64,000 nt of DNA from Permianibacter sp046297695 (GTDB lineage Bacteria > Pseudomonadota > Gammaproteobacteria > Enterobacterales > Permianibacteraceae), in NCBI GenBank assembly GCA_046297695.1, contig JBKBHF010000003.1:62001-126000 (forward strand), given 5' to 3'. Under the pieces are notes generated by a model. That model worked only from the letters and a program-made list of their open reading frames with translations. It had not been told where the DNA came from and made no database searches. This document shows, one piece after another, positions 26,891-34,760 of this stretch. Within the stretch, counting starts at the first letter, position 1; every line of letters begins with the position of its first letter. Both the position numbers and the translations under genes were made by a program.

Positions 26891-28003
26891 ATGGCAACGA
26901 CAACACTCACCGATGATCTGCCGCCCGCGCTACAGCGCAAGCAATGGGCCTATGCGATTGTGTTCTTGCCGCTGCTGCTGCCGTGGCAGGGCCTGCGTTT
27001 CGGTACGCTGACCGGGTATGAGCTGCTGTCTCTGTACTGGACGCCCATCGTGGTGTTTGGCGTGGTGCCGGTTATCGACGGCTTGCTCGGCCGCGATACG
27101 GTCAATCCGAGCGACGAACAGGCGCGTGCGATGGCCGCTACCCGCTGGTATGTCTGGCTGACCTTGCTGTGCCTGCCCTTGCAGCTCTGGAATGTGCTCA
27201 GTGGTGTCGTGGTGGCGTCCGAGCTGGACGGCGTTGCCGCATGGCTGGGCTGGACGCTGTCGATCGGCACCATCAGCAGCGTGATGGCGATCACCGTGGC
27301 TCATGAACTGATCCACAAGAACGACAAGATCGAACAGCTGACCGGTGGCATTCTGCTCGCCACCGTTTGCTACGGTGGTTTCAAGGTTGAACACGTCCGC
27401 GGCCACCATGTTCATGTTTCAACGCCGGAAGATGCATCGTCGGCGCGTTTTGGTGAAAGCCTGTACGCCTTTGTGCCGCGCGCCATCTACCGCAACGTGC
27501 GCAATGCCTGGCGGCTGGAGGCGCAGCGTTTGCAGCAAAAGGGGTTGCCGGTCTGGTCGCGGCACAATGAGCTGCTGGGCTGGCACGGACTCAGTGCGGC
27601 GTTTGCCCTGCTGTTGCTGGCGGTGTTCGGTTGGTCGGGCGTGCTGCTGTTTTTCGGTCAGAGTCTGGTTGCGATCGTCCTGCTCGAAACGGTCAATTAC
27701 ATCGAGCATTACGGGCTGCATCGCCGGCGCGGCGAAGATGGCCGCTATGAGCGGGTGACCCACCAACACTCCTGGAATTCGTCACATCGGCTCAGCAATT
27801 TGCTGCTGTTTCATCTGCAGCGGCATTCCGATCACCACGCCTTTCCGAAACGCCGCTATCCGATCCTGCGTCACTTTGATGACAGCCCGCAGCTGCCGGC
27901 TGGTTACCCGGCCATGGTGGTGCTGGCGTGGCTGCCACCACTGTGGTTTGCCGTGATGAACCCGCGCGTGCAGGCTTATTACGGCGGTGCACCACAGCGT
28001 TGA
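26891..28003 (+). CDS. AlkB-type membrane di-iron hydroxylase (alkane monooxygenase family)
   Basis: A 370-residue inner-membrane protein with about six helices. All histidine boxes of the AlkB/XylM group are present in order: HELIHK (residues 138-143), EHVRGHH (167-173), NYIEHYGLHRR and LQRHSDHHAFP. The HYG motif NYxEHYGL separates AlkB-type hydroxylases from fatty-acid desaturases. These enzymes oxidise terminal methyl groups of alkanes or related hydrocarbons using electrons from rubredoxin. No rubredoxin, rubredoxin reductase or regulator lies nearby, so the substrate is open; an alkane, aromatic methyl group or lipid are all possible. The 60-base region downstream has a hairpin (28027-28052) without a T run. 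Confidence 0.88.
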   Translation: MATTTLTDDLPPALQRKQWAYAIVFLPLLLPWQGLRFGTLTGYELLSLYWTPIVVFGVVPVIDGLLGRDTVNPSDEQARAMAATRWYVWLTLLCLPLQLWNVLSGVVVASELDGVAAWLGWTLSIGTISSVMAITVAHELIHKNDKIEQLTGGILLATVCYGGFKVEHVRGHHVHVSTPEDASSARFGESLYAFVPRAIYRNVRNAWRLEAQRLQQKGLPVWSRHNELLGWHGLSAAFALLLLAVFGWSGVLLFFGQSLVAIVLLETVNYIEHYGLHRRRGEDGRYERVTHQHSWNSSHRLSNLLLFHLQRHSDHHAFPKRRYPILRHFDDSPQLPAGYPAMVVLAWLPPLWFAVMNPRVQAYYGGAPQR

Positions 28004-28061
28004 AGCCTGCTTGCTGGCCGAAAAGTGGCGCGAGTGAAGTCAGGCTCGCGCCGCCCTGTCA

Positions 28062-28535
28062 TTACATGGCGAGGTTCGACTCGCGGCATTGATTCTCGAC
28101 ACAGGCGCAGCCAGCCGGCTCCTGAAAACCGCAGATGCTGCTGCGTCCTTCTTTTTCACAAAGGGCTTTGGCCTGTTCCGGAAACGTTTGCACGTCTTTG
28201 TGCACACATTGCGGGGCGTAGCCACAGCAGTTGCCGACATTCTTGACCACGCACTCGCTGTCGGTTTCGCAGCGCCGGCTCAGGCTCGCCTGATATTGTT
28301 CCAGCGAGCCGGGTTCCCCGGTACTGGCGGCTGCGCCGCTCGCATCAGCCAAGGCTGGCGTGCCGGCGCTGCCATTCGCGTTGCTGCCAGTGGCGGCATC
28401 AACCGCGACGTCGCTGGTTTGACTTTCTGTTTGATCGGCAACCGGTGCCGTGCCATTGTCGGGTTGCGACTGGCTGTCATTGCAGCTGGCCAGCAGTATT
28501 GCGCTGATCAGCAGCAGAAGTGCGCGTGTGCTCAT
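28062..28535 (-). CDS. Cysteine-rich lipoprotein of unknown function
   Basis: A 157-residue lipoprotein with lipobox LLASC (Cys 18). A 65-residue Ala/Ser/Gly/Thr-rich linker follows, then a compact C-terminal domain holding ten cysteines, including RRCETDSECVV, NVGNCCGYAPQC and GCACVENQC. The cysteines are paired in spacing like a disulfide-knot domain, so the domain probably folds in the periplasm or at the cell surface. Its start overlaps the stop of the upstream LiaF-like gene by four bases, so the two are translationally coupled. I do not recognise the domain with certainty; short proteins of this pattern occur in myxobacteria and gammaproteobacteria. Confidence 0.78.
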   Translation of the reverse strand: MSTRALLLLISAILLASCNDSQSQPDNGTAPVADQTESQTSDVAVDAATGSNANGSAGTPALADASGAAASTGEPGSLEQYQASLSRRCETDSECVVKNVGNCCGYAPQCVHKDVQTFPEQAKALCEKEGRSSICGFQEPAGCACVENQCRESNLAM

Positions 28536-28930
28536 TTGTCACCCTCTTTGGCAAAGCCACTGATCACGATCGACAGTCCGCCGAGCACGATAAAAAGCGG
28601 CCACCATTTGCCGAAATCCCAATCGAGCAGCAACATCACCGCGACCAGGCCGGTTGCCAGCGCACCGATGCTGGTACCGGCCGCCTCAGCATCAAAACGG
28701 CCGAGCCGACGTACCCGGGTGACCACGCGAGTTGCCATCGCCACGGCCGGGATCAGAATGAACAGCGCCCACCAGTTGTCGATCCAGAGAAAATCCAGCT
28801 TGTAGCCATGCTCGCGCGCCAGGAACAGCAGTCCGATGACGATGATCACGGCGCCGAGCGAAAACCGGTAAATTCGTTTGTCAGTGCGGTTGTCGCCATC
28901 AGACGATTTGTTTTCCAATGCAGGCTCCAT
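28532..28930 (-). CDS. LiaF-type transmembrane domain protein
   Basis: A 132-residue protein. The ATG (MEPALENKSS) has GGGAG upstream and removes 55 codons of improbable leader. After a charged N-terminus it has four helices arranged as two hairpins, each with the repeated sequence type W-x-NWWALFILIPA and W-x-FGKWWPLFIVLGG, the signature of the LiaF/DUF5668 transmembrane module. In Firmicutes this module senses envelope stress with LiaRS, but no such kinase is here. It lies 104 bases downstream of the ABC permease and overlaps the Cys-rich lipoprotein gene by four bases. It probably belongs to one envelope-related transcript. Confidence 0.78.
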   Translation of the reverse strand: MEPALENKSSDGDNRTDKRIYRFSLGAVIIVIGLLFLAREHGYKLDFLWIDNWWALFILIPAVAMATRVVTRVRRLGRFDAEAAGTSIGALATGLVAVMLLLDWDFGKWWPLFIVLGGLSIVISGFAKEGDK

Positions 28931-29033
28931 CTTGTTTTTCTCCCAAAAGGCATGCGGCAAAAAAGCATGCGCAAAAAGTGGTGTTTGTCGCGGCCTTGTT
29001 GGCCGGTGCTGGCGTGACAAGCCGCGGCAATGT

Positions 29034-30329
29034 TCAGGCATTGGCTTGTTCGTGGCGGAAGCGCCAGACGCCGATACCATAGGCGACCACGCCAACGCTG
29101 AGCAAGATGAAAAGCGGCAACAGCATCTCGCGGCTGCTGAACTCGCGCCAGATCGCGCCCTCCAGACTCAGGATGCCCCATTTGATCGGGCTGATGTGGC
29201 TGACCTGCTGCAACCATTCCGGCATCAGGAACAACGGAATCATCGAACCGCCGATCATCGCCAGCACCATCATGACGGCCCAGCCCATGCCATTGACCGC
29301 TTGTTCGGTTGGCGCAATGGCGGCGAGCAGGGTCATCAAACCGCTGAAACAGATGGCAATGGCCAATACGGCGGCGATCAGATGCGGTACCTGCGGCAAG
29401 GCCACGTGAAAGCCGAGATGGGCAACTGCCAACAGCATGGTCATCACGGCCAGCTGGGTCAGCAGACAGGCCAAGGCTTTGCCGGCCAGAATCGCGCCGG
29501 CACCGATCGGTGCGGCTTGCAGGCGCAGCAACGTGCCGCGCGTGCGCTCCAGTACTAGCGACACGCCAAAACCCATCAAGCAGCCGAGTACGGCCCACAT
29601 GATCGATTGCGGAAACAGCACCGCATAGGCGTTACCCGGTCCTTTCTTTTCCAACACCACATCAGCGGTTTCGATCTGCAGCGGGGTCAGGCCATTGAAA
29701 CCCTCGTCGCCATCCGTTGGCGGCTGCCAGCCGTTCTGCTGCACCAAGGTTTCCATTTTCGGCAGATAGTCCAGCAGCAGCGCGCGCCAGGCTGGCGGCA
29801 TGTCGTCGTTGCGTTCGATCTGCTGACGTGATTGCTGCAACTGCGTGGCGAGCGTTTCCCCGGAACTGAACAATTGTTGAAAACGCTCCGCACCGTATTT
29901 CATCAGCACGCCTTGCAACAGGCCGGCTTCGGCTTCGCGGGCCGGGTCGACGCCAACTTGCACCGTCGGTGCCTGACCGCTGAAGCCGGCTTGCCAGCGT
30001 TCGCCGAAACCGGCCGGCACGACGAGATACGCGGTTTGTTTGCCGGTGCGGACGGCGTCGATGGCAGTCTGCTGGTCCGCTTCACTGAGTTTCAGCTCCG
30101 GTGCGGCTTTCAGTGTCGCGACGAATTGGCTGGCGGCGTCGCTCGGGTCTTCCTGCACTAGCACCACGGCGAGTGGCCGGCTTTTGCCACCGCCGCCCAT
30201 GATGCTGCCAAACAGCAGCGCAAACAGCAGCGGAAAAATGAAGGTGAAAAACAGCGTGACCTTGTCGGTCAACAGCAGTTGAAGGTCCTTGCGGGCCATG
30301 GTCAGCACCGCGGCGAGAAATGCTTTCAT
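29034..30329 (-). CDS. ABC-2 type transporter permease
   Basis: A 431-residue exporter permease of the ABC2_membrane_3 type. It has one N-terminal helix, a large periplasmic domain of about 190 residues (residues 45-235), then five to six C-terminal helices with the typical LERTRGTLLRLQAAPIGAGA loop that contacts the ATPase. It lies two bases after the ATPase gene stop, so the pair forms one exporter. The family includes drug and lipid-linked exporters (YhhJ/NodJ-like); the cargo here is unknown. Downstream are the LiaF-like protein and the Cys-rich lipoprotein. Confidence 0.87.
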   Translation of the reverse strand: MKAFLAAVLTMARKDLQLLLTDKVTLFFTFIFPLLFALLFGSIMGGGGKSRPLAVVLVQEDPSDAASQFVATLKAAPELKLSEADQQTAIDAVRTGKQTAYLVVPAGFGERWQAGFSGQAPTVQVGVDPAREAEAGLLQGVLMKYGAERFQQLFSSGETLATQLQQSRQQIERNDDMPPAWRALLLDYLPKMETLVQQNGWQPPTDGDEGFNGLTPLQIETADVVLEKKGPGNAYAVLFPQSIMWAVLGCLMGFGVSLVLERTRGTLLRLQAAPIGAGAILAGKALACLLTQLAVMTMLLAVAHLGFHVALPQVPHLIAAVLAIAICFSGLMTLLAAIAPTEQAVNGMGWAVMMVLAMIGGSMIPLFLMPEWLQQVSHISPIKWGILSLEGAIWREFSSREMLLPLFILLSVGVVAYGIGVWRFRHEQANA

Positions 30330-30331
30330 GT

Positions 30332-31186
30332 TCAGTCCCTCAGGTGCTTGCCGGTCAGTTGCAGGAATACCGATTCCAACGTCGGCGGCCGCACTTCCAG
30401 CAACTCGACGCCAGCGTCGGTAGCGGTTTCGTGCAACAGCGAACGCAAGCTCGCCATGGCATTGCCGGTGCTGATCTGGCGCCGATAGCCGGCACGGCGC
30501 AGGATGATCTCGCTGGTGCCGCCATACTGGACCAACAGATTGGGCACGCTGTCCAGCGCCAGCAGGCGGCCGTGATCGATGATCGCCACCCGATCGCAGA
30601 GCCGTTCCGCCTCTTCCATGTAGTGGGTGGTGTAGATCACGGTTTTACCGGCGGCTTTCAGCGCCAGCACGCTTTCAAACAGCCGATTGCGTGACTGCGG
30701 GTCGACCCCGGCGGTCGGTTCATCCAGCAAGATCAAATCCGGGTCGTGCACCAGCGCGCATGCCAGATTGAGCCGGCGCAGCATGCCGCCGGAAAAGGTT
30801 GCGACGGTGTCATCGGCGCGATCTGAGAGCCCGACCTGCGCCAGTGCCGTACCGATGGCTTCGCGTGCGTGCTGGCCGGACAGGCCGTACAGCGAGGCGA
30901 AAAACTGTAGGTTGCTGCGTGCGCTGAGCCGGTCATACAACGCCAGCTTTTGCGGTGCCAGGCCGATGCGCTGACGGATACGCGGCGTGCGCGGATCGAC
31001 GCCATCGATCCGGACCTGACCGCGATCCGGAGCCAGCAGCCCGGTGATCAGGGCGCAGCTGGTGCTTTTGCCGGCACCGTTCGGGCCGAGCAGGCCGAGA
31101 ATTTCGCCGGCTTTGGTGTGCAGGCTGAGGCCGTCGACGGCGAGTTGATCGCCGTAGGCTTTGCTGACGTTGTCCAAGTGCAGCAT
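30332..31186 (-). CDS. ABC transporter ATP-binding protein (exporter)
   Basis: A 284-residue ATPase. It shows Walker A GPNGAGKST, Q-loop region, signature FSGGMLRRL, Walker B LILLDEPTAG and the switch His in YTTHYMEEAERL. The C-terminal 70 residues are the usual DrrA/CcmA-type extension. It partners the permease encoded two bases downstream. A membrane-protein gene lies 68 bases upstream on the same strand. It is a homodimeric-type NBD for an ABC-2 exporter; substrate unknown. Confidence 0.93.
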   Translation of the reverse strand: MLHLDNVSKAYGDQLAVDGLSLHTKAGEILGLLGPNGAGKSTSCALITGLLAPDRGQVRIDGVDPRTPRIRQRIGLAPQKLALYDRLSARSNLQFFASLYGLSGQHAREAIGTALAQVGLSDRADDTVATFSGGMLRRLNLACALVHDPDLILLDEPTAGVDPQSRNRLFESVLALKAAGKTVIYTTHYMEEAERLCDRVAIIDHGRLLALDSVPNLLVQYGGTSEIILRRAGYRRQISTGNAMASLRSLLHETATDAGVELLEVRPPTLESVFLQLTGKHLRD

Positions 31187-31254
31187 GGGGTGACTCCTTC
31201 AATGAGCAGTGCATTCGTCGTGTTTGTGGCAAGCGGGGCGCGCATACAGCGGCA

Positions 31255-31833
31255 TCACACCGCCCGCAGCGCGCGCCAGTTCCGCTCCAGGATCACGATG
31301 GTGACGAGATACACCGCGACGATCAGCGCCGGGATCAGCACATAGCGTTCGGCCGGGAACAGATACCAGGCGGCGACGATGAGCGTGGTGCGCGCCAGCG
31401 TGTGAGCCAGACCAATCCAGTGCTGGATGATCCAGCCGAACGGGATCCACATCAGGCCGGTCAGAATGCCGACCGTCATCGGCAGCGAGGCCGGCTCGAC
31501 CAGGGCAAACGGGATGGCAATCGCGTAAACCAGAATCGCCATCAGGGCACCGAGCAGGAACAGGTTGTCGAAGACGTTTTTCGGTTTGTTCTTGGCCATC
31601 ATGTTTTCGCCGGTCAGCGTCGACAGGAACATGCCGAGATACACGATGCAGCCGGTACCGATGTAAATCAGCATGTTCTTGCCGAACGGTCCGACGAACA
31701 GCGAGCCGATGCCGATGGCGGCCCAGATCAGCGTGCCGGCAAGCGGCATCGCCAGAAAGCGGCGGCGGCGGAATTCTTCGCGCTGGATTTCCAGGCTGCG
31801 TGCATGTGTCGGGCTGACGGTGGTCATGTCCAT
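31255..31833 (-). CDS. Polytopic membrane protein (possibly DUF7010-like)
   Basis: A 192-residue protein. The ATG (MDMTTVSPTH) has AGGAG about nine bases upstream. After a 30-residue basic cytoplasmic start (LEIQREEFRRRRFL) it has six hydrophobic helices, ending with a short cytoplasmic tail. The segment SLPMTVGILTGLMWIPFGW resembles what I remember of DUF7010, but I am not sure. It is the first gene of a minus-strand series leading to the ABC exporter, with 68 bases between. No catalytic or transport motif is visible. Confidence 0.7.
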   Translation of the reverse strand: MDMTTVSPTHARSLEIQREEFRRRRFLAMPLAGTLIWAAIGIGSLFVGPFGKNMLIYIGTGCIVYLGMFLSTLTGENMMAKNKPKNVFDNLFLLGALMAILVYAIAIPFALVEPASLPMTVGILTGLMWIPFGWIIQHWIGLAHTLARTTLIVAAWYLFPAERYVLIPALIVAVYLVTIVILERNWRALRAV

Positions 31834-32043
31834 CTTCGGGGCTCCTACCTGTGGGCGGTTTCGTGGGGTGACCGCACCGGGGTTGTCGATGGCGTCAGTG
31901 TCGGCCTGCGGCAACCGATGCGGCAGTGCCAGACGTCATCCGCGCGGTATGACATTTGTCATGCCGGCGGACTGGCTTGCAGAGCGGGGGATGGGGGCGG
32001 GACAATAGCGGCCGGTTTCTCGCGACGATTTTCAGGAGTTTTC

Positions 32044-32253
32044 ATGCACGCGCATGCCCACGGCCATGTTCATGGCCCGGATTGCAACCACGATCACGAG
32101 CATGAGCATGTTCATGGCCCGGACTGTGACCACGACCATGATCACCACCATCCTGTCCAGGCGCCGGTGCGCAACCCGCTGCGCGAAGTGGGACGCAACG
32201 ATCCTTGCCCGTGCGGTTCCGGCAACAAGTTCAAGAAATGTCATGGCCGCTGA
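32044..32253 (+). CDS. SEC-C motif protein with a His-rich N-terminus
   Basis: A 69-residue protein with AGGAG seven bases before its ATG. The C-terminal 25 residues are a SEC-C zinc motif, REVGRNDPCPCGSGNKFKKC followed by HGR, as found at the end of SecA and in the short PBPRA1643-type proteins. The first 36 residues hold about 17 His plus several Asp/Glu, arranged as two near-repeats around HVHGPDCNHDHEHE and HVHGPDCDHDHDHH, each with one Cys. This would bind transition metals strongly. It precedes yqcC by 21 bases, so both may be co-transcribed. A metal store, chaperone or ribosome/SecB-contact role cannot be decided. Confidence 0.85.
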   Translation: MHAHAHGHVHGPDCNHDHEHEHVHGPDCDHDHDHHHPVQAPVRNPLREVGRNDPCPCGSGNKFKKCHGR

Positions 32254-32274
32254 AACGGGCTGCGGAGATCGACA

Positions 32275-32616
32275 ATGAACCGTGACGTCCAGCTGCAGGA
32301 ATGCAGCCGCTTGCTGGGCGCAATCCAGAAAGAGCTGATGCGGCTGGAATGCTGGGCCAGCATGCCGCCGCCGGCTGAGCGTTTCGCCAGCACGCTGCCG
32401 TTCTGTGTCGATACCCTGAGCATCGAGCAGTGGCTGCAGTTCGTGTTTCTGCCGCGCATGCAGGCCTTGCTGGATGCCGGCCAGGACTTGCCGCGCGGTG
32501 CCGGCCTCGCCAATTACGCCGAGGTCTGCTTTCGCGACAACATGGCGTCGCGGCGCGAGTTGATTACGCTGCTGCGGGCGATGGATGCGCTGCTGGTTGC
32601 ACCGACCCGGCACTGA
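32275..32616 (+). CDS. yqcC: YqcC family protein
   Basis: A 113-residue all-helical cytoplasmic protein. The family pattern is present: an N-terminal helix around LLGAIQKELMRLECWAS, the segment PFCVDTLSIEQWLQFVFLPRM, and a helix with GLANYAEVCFRD. In E. coli yqcC sits beside truC (tRNA pseudouridine synthase), but no truC is in this window. The structure of a family member is a helical bundle, and the function is not established. It follows the SEC-C gene by 21 bases and is ended by a terminator that lies inside the 3' end of the converging gene. Confidence 0.9.
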   Translation: MNRDVQLQECSRLLGAIQKELMRLECWASMPPPAERFASTLPFCVDTLSIEQWLQFVFLPRMQALLDAGQDLPRGAGLANYAEVCFRDNMASRRELITLLRAMDALLVAPTRH

Positions 32617-32626
32617 GCCTGTGGCG

Positions 32627-32938
32627 TCAGCCCGGTTCGGACAACGGCCGCCTTGCGCGGCCGTTTTCAATGCGGACCCCTTCCGCCCGCAGCCGTTGCA
32701 GCTGCTCCCGGTAGCCGGTTGAGCCTTCTGCCAGGCCGGGCCGGCCGTCGGCGCGCAACACCCGGTGCCACGGTAATGTTCCTCCTGAGGGCTGACGCGC
32801 AAGCAGCTGGGCGACCTGCCGGTGATAACCCGGCAAACCCGCGCGGCGTGCGACTTCGCCGTAGCTGCACCAGTCTCCGGCCGGGATGGCGGCAATGACG
32901 GCAATAAGACGCTGGTTCAGGTCCGAAGGCTGGGGCAT
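32627..32938 (-). CDS. Alkyltransferase-like protein (ATL/MGMT family, Cys replaced by Trp)
   Basis: A 103-residue DNA-binding domain of the MGMT family. The start MPQPSDLNQRL gives the normal ATL length; the frame continues upstream without resemblance. The methyl-acceptor motif PCHRV of O6-alkylguanine transferases reads PWHRV here, with Trp in place of the Cys, as in E. coli YbaZ. The protein therefore cannot remove alkyl groups. ATL proteins bind O6-alkylguanine, flip it out and hand the lesion to nucleotide excision repair. The helix-turn-helix (SYGEVARRAGLPGYHRQVAQ) with the arginine finger is conserved. It converges with yqcC and diverges from the PA3496-type gene. Confidence 0.92.
   Translation of the reverse strand: MPQPSDLNQRLIAVIAAIPAGDWCSYGEVARRAGLPGYHRQVAQLLARQPSGGTLPWHRVLRADGRPGLAEGSTGYREQLQRLRAEGVRIENGRARRPLSEPG
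32643..32667. terminator. Terminator after yqcC, inside the converging gene
   Basis: Stem AACGGCCGC / GCGGCCGTT with loop CTTGC and flanking T bases lies 27 bases past the yqcC stop. It overlaps the last codons of the minus-strand alkyltransferase-like gene. Confidence 0.7.
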
Positions 32939-32949
32939 AAACAGTTCAG

Positions 32950-32978
32950 TTGACAAAGCGGTGAGCAGTCCGTATATA
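32950..32978 (+). promoter_or_regulatory. Strong sigma-70 promoter of the PA3496-type gene
   Basis: TTGACA (32950-32955), a 17-base spacer and TATATA (32973-32978) lie 41 bases upstream of the start codon. The -35 and spacing are perfect. The promoter begins only 12 bases from the start of the divergent alkyltransferase-like gene. Confidence 0.8.
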
Positions 32979-33019
32979 GCTCGGCCGAATTTTTCACCAA
33001 TTTGGTTGAGGTGGGCAGT

Positions 33020-33223
33020 ATGGCGGGTATTGAAGGTCTGGACGAAGACTTTGTCGAAGTGGAGTCGAACGAGACCATTCACGTCAACGTCAACAGCAGT
33101 GCCGATGCGGCCAAGCATCCGCCGCGCTGGCGCCAGATTGAGATGTTGCGCGAGAAGCGGGAGCTGTCGCGGGTGTTGTCGGAATATGACGACTACGAGT
33201 TCGACGACAGCGAAGAAGAGTGA
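33020..33223 (+). CDS. PA3496-type small acidic protein
   Basis: A 67-residue protein. The ATG (MAGIEGLDED) has GAGG eight bases upstream and is preferred over an upstream TTG. It matches the PA3496 family: a variable acidic start, a central PPRWRQIEMLREKRELSRVL basic helix preceded by a short loop, and a very acidic end (DDYEFDDSEEE). Family members in Pseudomonas are annotated as putative envelope-integrity proteins; the evidence for that role is thin. It has its own strong promoter and its own terminator, so it is probably an abundant monocistronic message. Confidence 0.85.
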   Translation: MAGIEGLDEDFVEVESNETIHVNVNSSADAAKHPPRWRQIEMLREKRELSRVLSEYDDYEFDDSEEE

Positions 33224-33232
33224 AGATCGACC

Positions 33233-33264
33233 GTTCCGGCGCCGCGCGGCGCCGGAACTGTTTT
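33233..33264 (+). terminator. Terminator after the PA3496-type gene
   Basis: Stem GTTCCGGCGCC / GGCGCCGGAAC with loop GCGC, followed by TGTTTT, ten bases after the stop. Confidence 0.85.
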
Positions 33265-33321
33265 GGCCGGTCCGTGGTCAGAGTGGCTACCAAGCAGTCC
33301 GAAACAGTGTCGAGGTGTACG

Positions 33322-33717
33322 GTGTTGAGAGCGGTGGTAATGGCAGCGCTGGTGCTGCCGGGAGTGGCATTTGCAGAGGCCTGTGGTCGGGTGTCGACAT
33401 TTTTTGAAGGGCCGGCGACCAAGCATGTCTACGAAGCGCGGATCGGCGTCATCGACAGCAACAATGTCTTGCTGGAAACGCCGGAACACCGCTTGAGCCC
33501 TGGCAAACATGAACTGCGGATTTACGAGTTCATCGATGCGCCGGAATTGAAAGTGCCGGCGCGCCATCGCGGCTATGGCAAGGTCCTGACGCTGGAAGTG
33601 GAAGCCAACAAGGTGTACCGCATCGGCGCCCGCTTCAATCACCTGAAACCATTTGATCGCAACGAGTTCTGGGAGCCGGTGGTCTGGCAGGTGTCGGAAC
33701 AGCCCTGCGAGAAATAG
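33322..33717 (+). CDS. Secreted hypothetical protein
   Basis: A 131-residue protein if the GTG start is used (MLRAVVMAALVLPG, reading V as M). This start has GAGGT seven bases upstream and puts a signal peptide at the N-terminus with cleavage near AFA-EA; the longer frame from 33220 runs back through a terminator hairpin. The mature part is predicted beta-rich, with two Cys (one near each end) that could pair, and segments ATKHVYEARIGVIDSN and GKHELRIYEFID. It looks like a small periplasmic beta-sandwich. I do not recognise a family. A terminator follows, so it is transcribed alone. Confidence 0.75.
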   Translation: MLRAVVMAALVLPGVAFAEACGRVSTFFEGPATKHVYEARIGVIDSNNVLLETPEHRLSPGKHELRIYEFIDAPELKVPARHRGYGKVLTLEVEANKVYRIGARFNHLKPFDRNEFWEPVVWQVSEQPCEK

Positions 33718-33766
33718 CGGCCGCCGTCAACCGTCTTCGCCCAAGCGAGCTTTTTCCAAATCTCCG

Positions 33767-33797
33767 GACGCCGTGCTTGCACGGCGTCTTGCTTTTC
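33767..33797 (+). terminator. Terminator after the secreted hypothetical protein gene
   Basis: Stem GACGCCGTGC / GCACGGCGTC with a TT centre, followed by TTGCTTTT, 49 bases after the stop. Confidence 0.75.
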
Positions 33798-33840
33798 TGG
33801 CTAGGCTTTTCCCGGCACGTGCCAAACGAAGGATCGGCAG

Positions 33841-34662
33841 ATGCGCAAAGGGATGCGGTGGCTCCCGGTGTGCGGGGCGGTGTGTTGTTCGCTATGGGCT
33901 TCGATGTCGTGCTCGGTTAGCTGGGCGCTGACCGATTCGGTGCCGGCCGCTAGCGCCACACCGTTGCGCTTTGGCACCAGCGAGGCGCTAGACACTCCGC
34001 TGATCACATGGCAGCTCACATGGCAGCCGGGCCAGGTTGGCAAGCAGTTGCAGGGCGGTTTGTTGCCGGAGCTGCATCAGGAACTGGCCAAGCGGTTGCA
34101 GCGGCCGCTGCAGATCGTGTTGCTGGCGCGCAAGCGTGTGGCGCTCGCCATGCTCGAAGGTAAGACCGATCTGCATTGCTACCAAGCGCCGGAATGGTTT
34201 GGGCCGTTGGCCGGCAAGGTGCCGTGGTCGGTGCCGCTGTTCACCCTTCACAATCGCATCATTCGGCAGGCCAGTGCGCCTGCCATCAATACCCTCGATG
34301 ATTTGCGTGGCCATGCGCTCGGCACCACGCTCGGTTATTTCCATCCGACCCTGGAACCGTATTTTCGCGATGGCCGTGTGCGTCGTGATGATGCTGGCAG
34401 CGGGCGCCAGGGCTTTCGCAAATTCATGGCCGGGCGTCTCGACTTTCTGGTCATGAATTCCCTGAGTCTTGATTGGCATTTGCGTGAATGGGCGCAGCAC
34501 CGACCAGACACGCCGATGCCGATCAGCACGCCGCTGGTGTTCGATCCGGTGGAGGTTCGTTGTGCGCTGAGCCCGGCGCTGTCACGGCAAGCTGTCAACC
34601 GCGTCATCGACAGCATGCGTGCCGATGACAGTCTCGACGCCATTCTGCGCCGTTATCGCTGA
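33841..34662 (+). CDS. Periplasmic solute-binding protein, family 3
   Basis: A 273-residue protein with an N-terminal signal (hydrophobic core around residues 10-28). The body is a family 3 solute-binding (amino-acid type) fold: PLRFGTSEALDTPLITWQL, the first lobe with QGGLLPELHQELAKRLQRPL, the cross-over INTLDDLRGHALGTTLGY, and a C-terminal SMRADDSLDAILRRY. No permease or ATPase gene is next to it. Orphan proteins of this group in Gammaproteobacteria resemble polar amino-acid binders but may be sensors. The highly charged ligand site DLHCYQAPEW gives no clue to the ligand. It lies after a terminator and faces the converging nudC. Confidence 0.8.
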   Translation: MRKGMRWLPVCGAVCCSLWASMSCSVSWALTDSVPAASATPLRFGTSEALDTPLITWQLTWQPGQVGKQLQGGLLPELHQELAKRLQRPLQIVLLARKRVALAMLEGKTDLHCYQAPEWFGPLAGKVPWSVPLFTLHNRIIRQASAPAINTLDDLRGHALGTTLGYFHPTLEPYFRDGRVRRDDAGSGRQGFRKFMAGRLDFLVMNSLSLDWHLREWAQHRPDTPMPISTPLVFDPVEVRCALSPALSRQAVNRVIDSMRADDSLDAILRRYR

Positions 34663-34760
34663 CGCAGATCTGGCTGGTGCCGCCGCGCGAGTGCCGAGCG
34701 TGCGTCAGCAATGTCTGTTCGAGCTAGCGACGGCTGAGCGAACGCTTGGTGAACAATCCA

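Noticed and set aside
32846..32938. Loss of the catalytic Cys in the MGMT-like protein as a sign of decay
   Set aside because: The PWHRV motif is the defining feature of alkyltransferase-like proteins, and the rest of the domain is intact.
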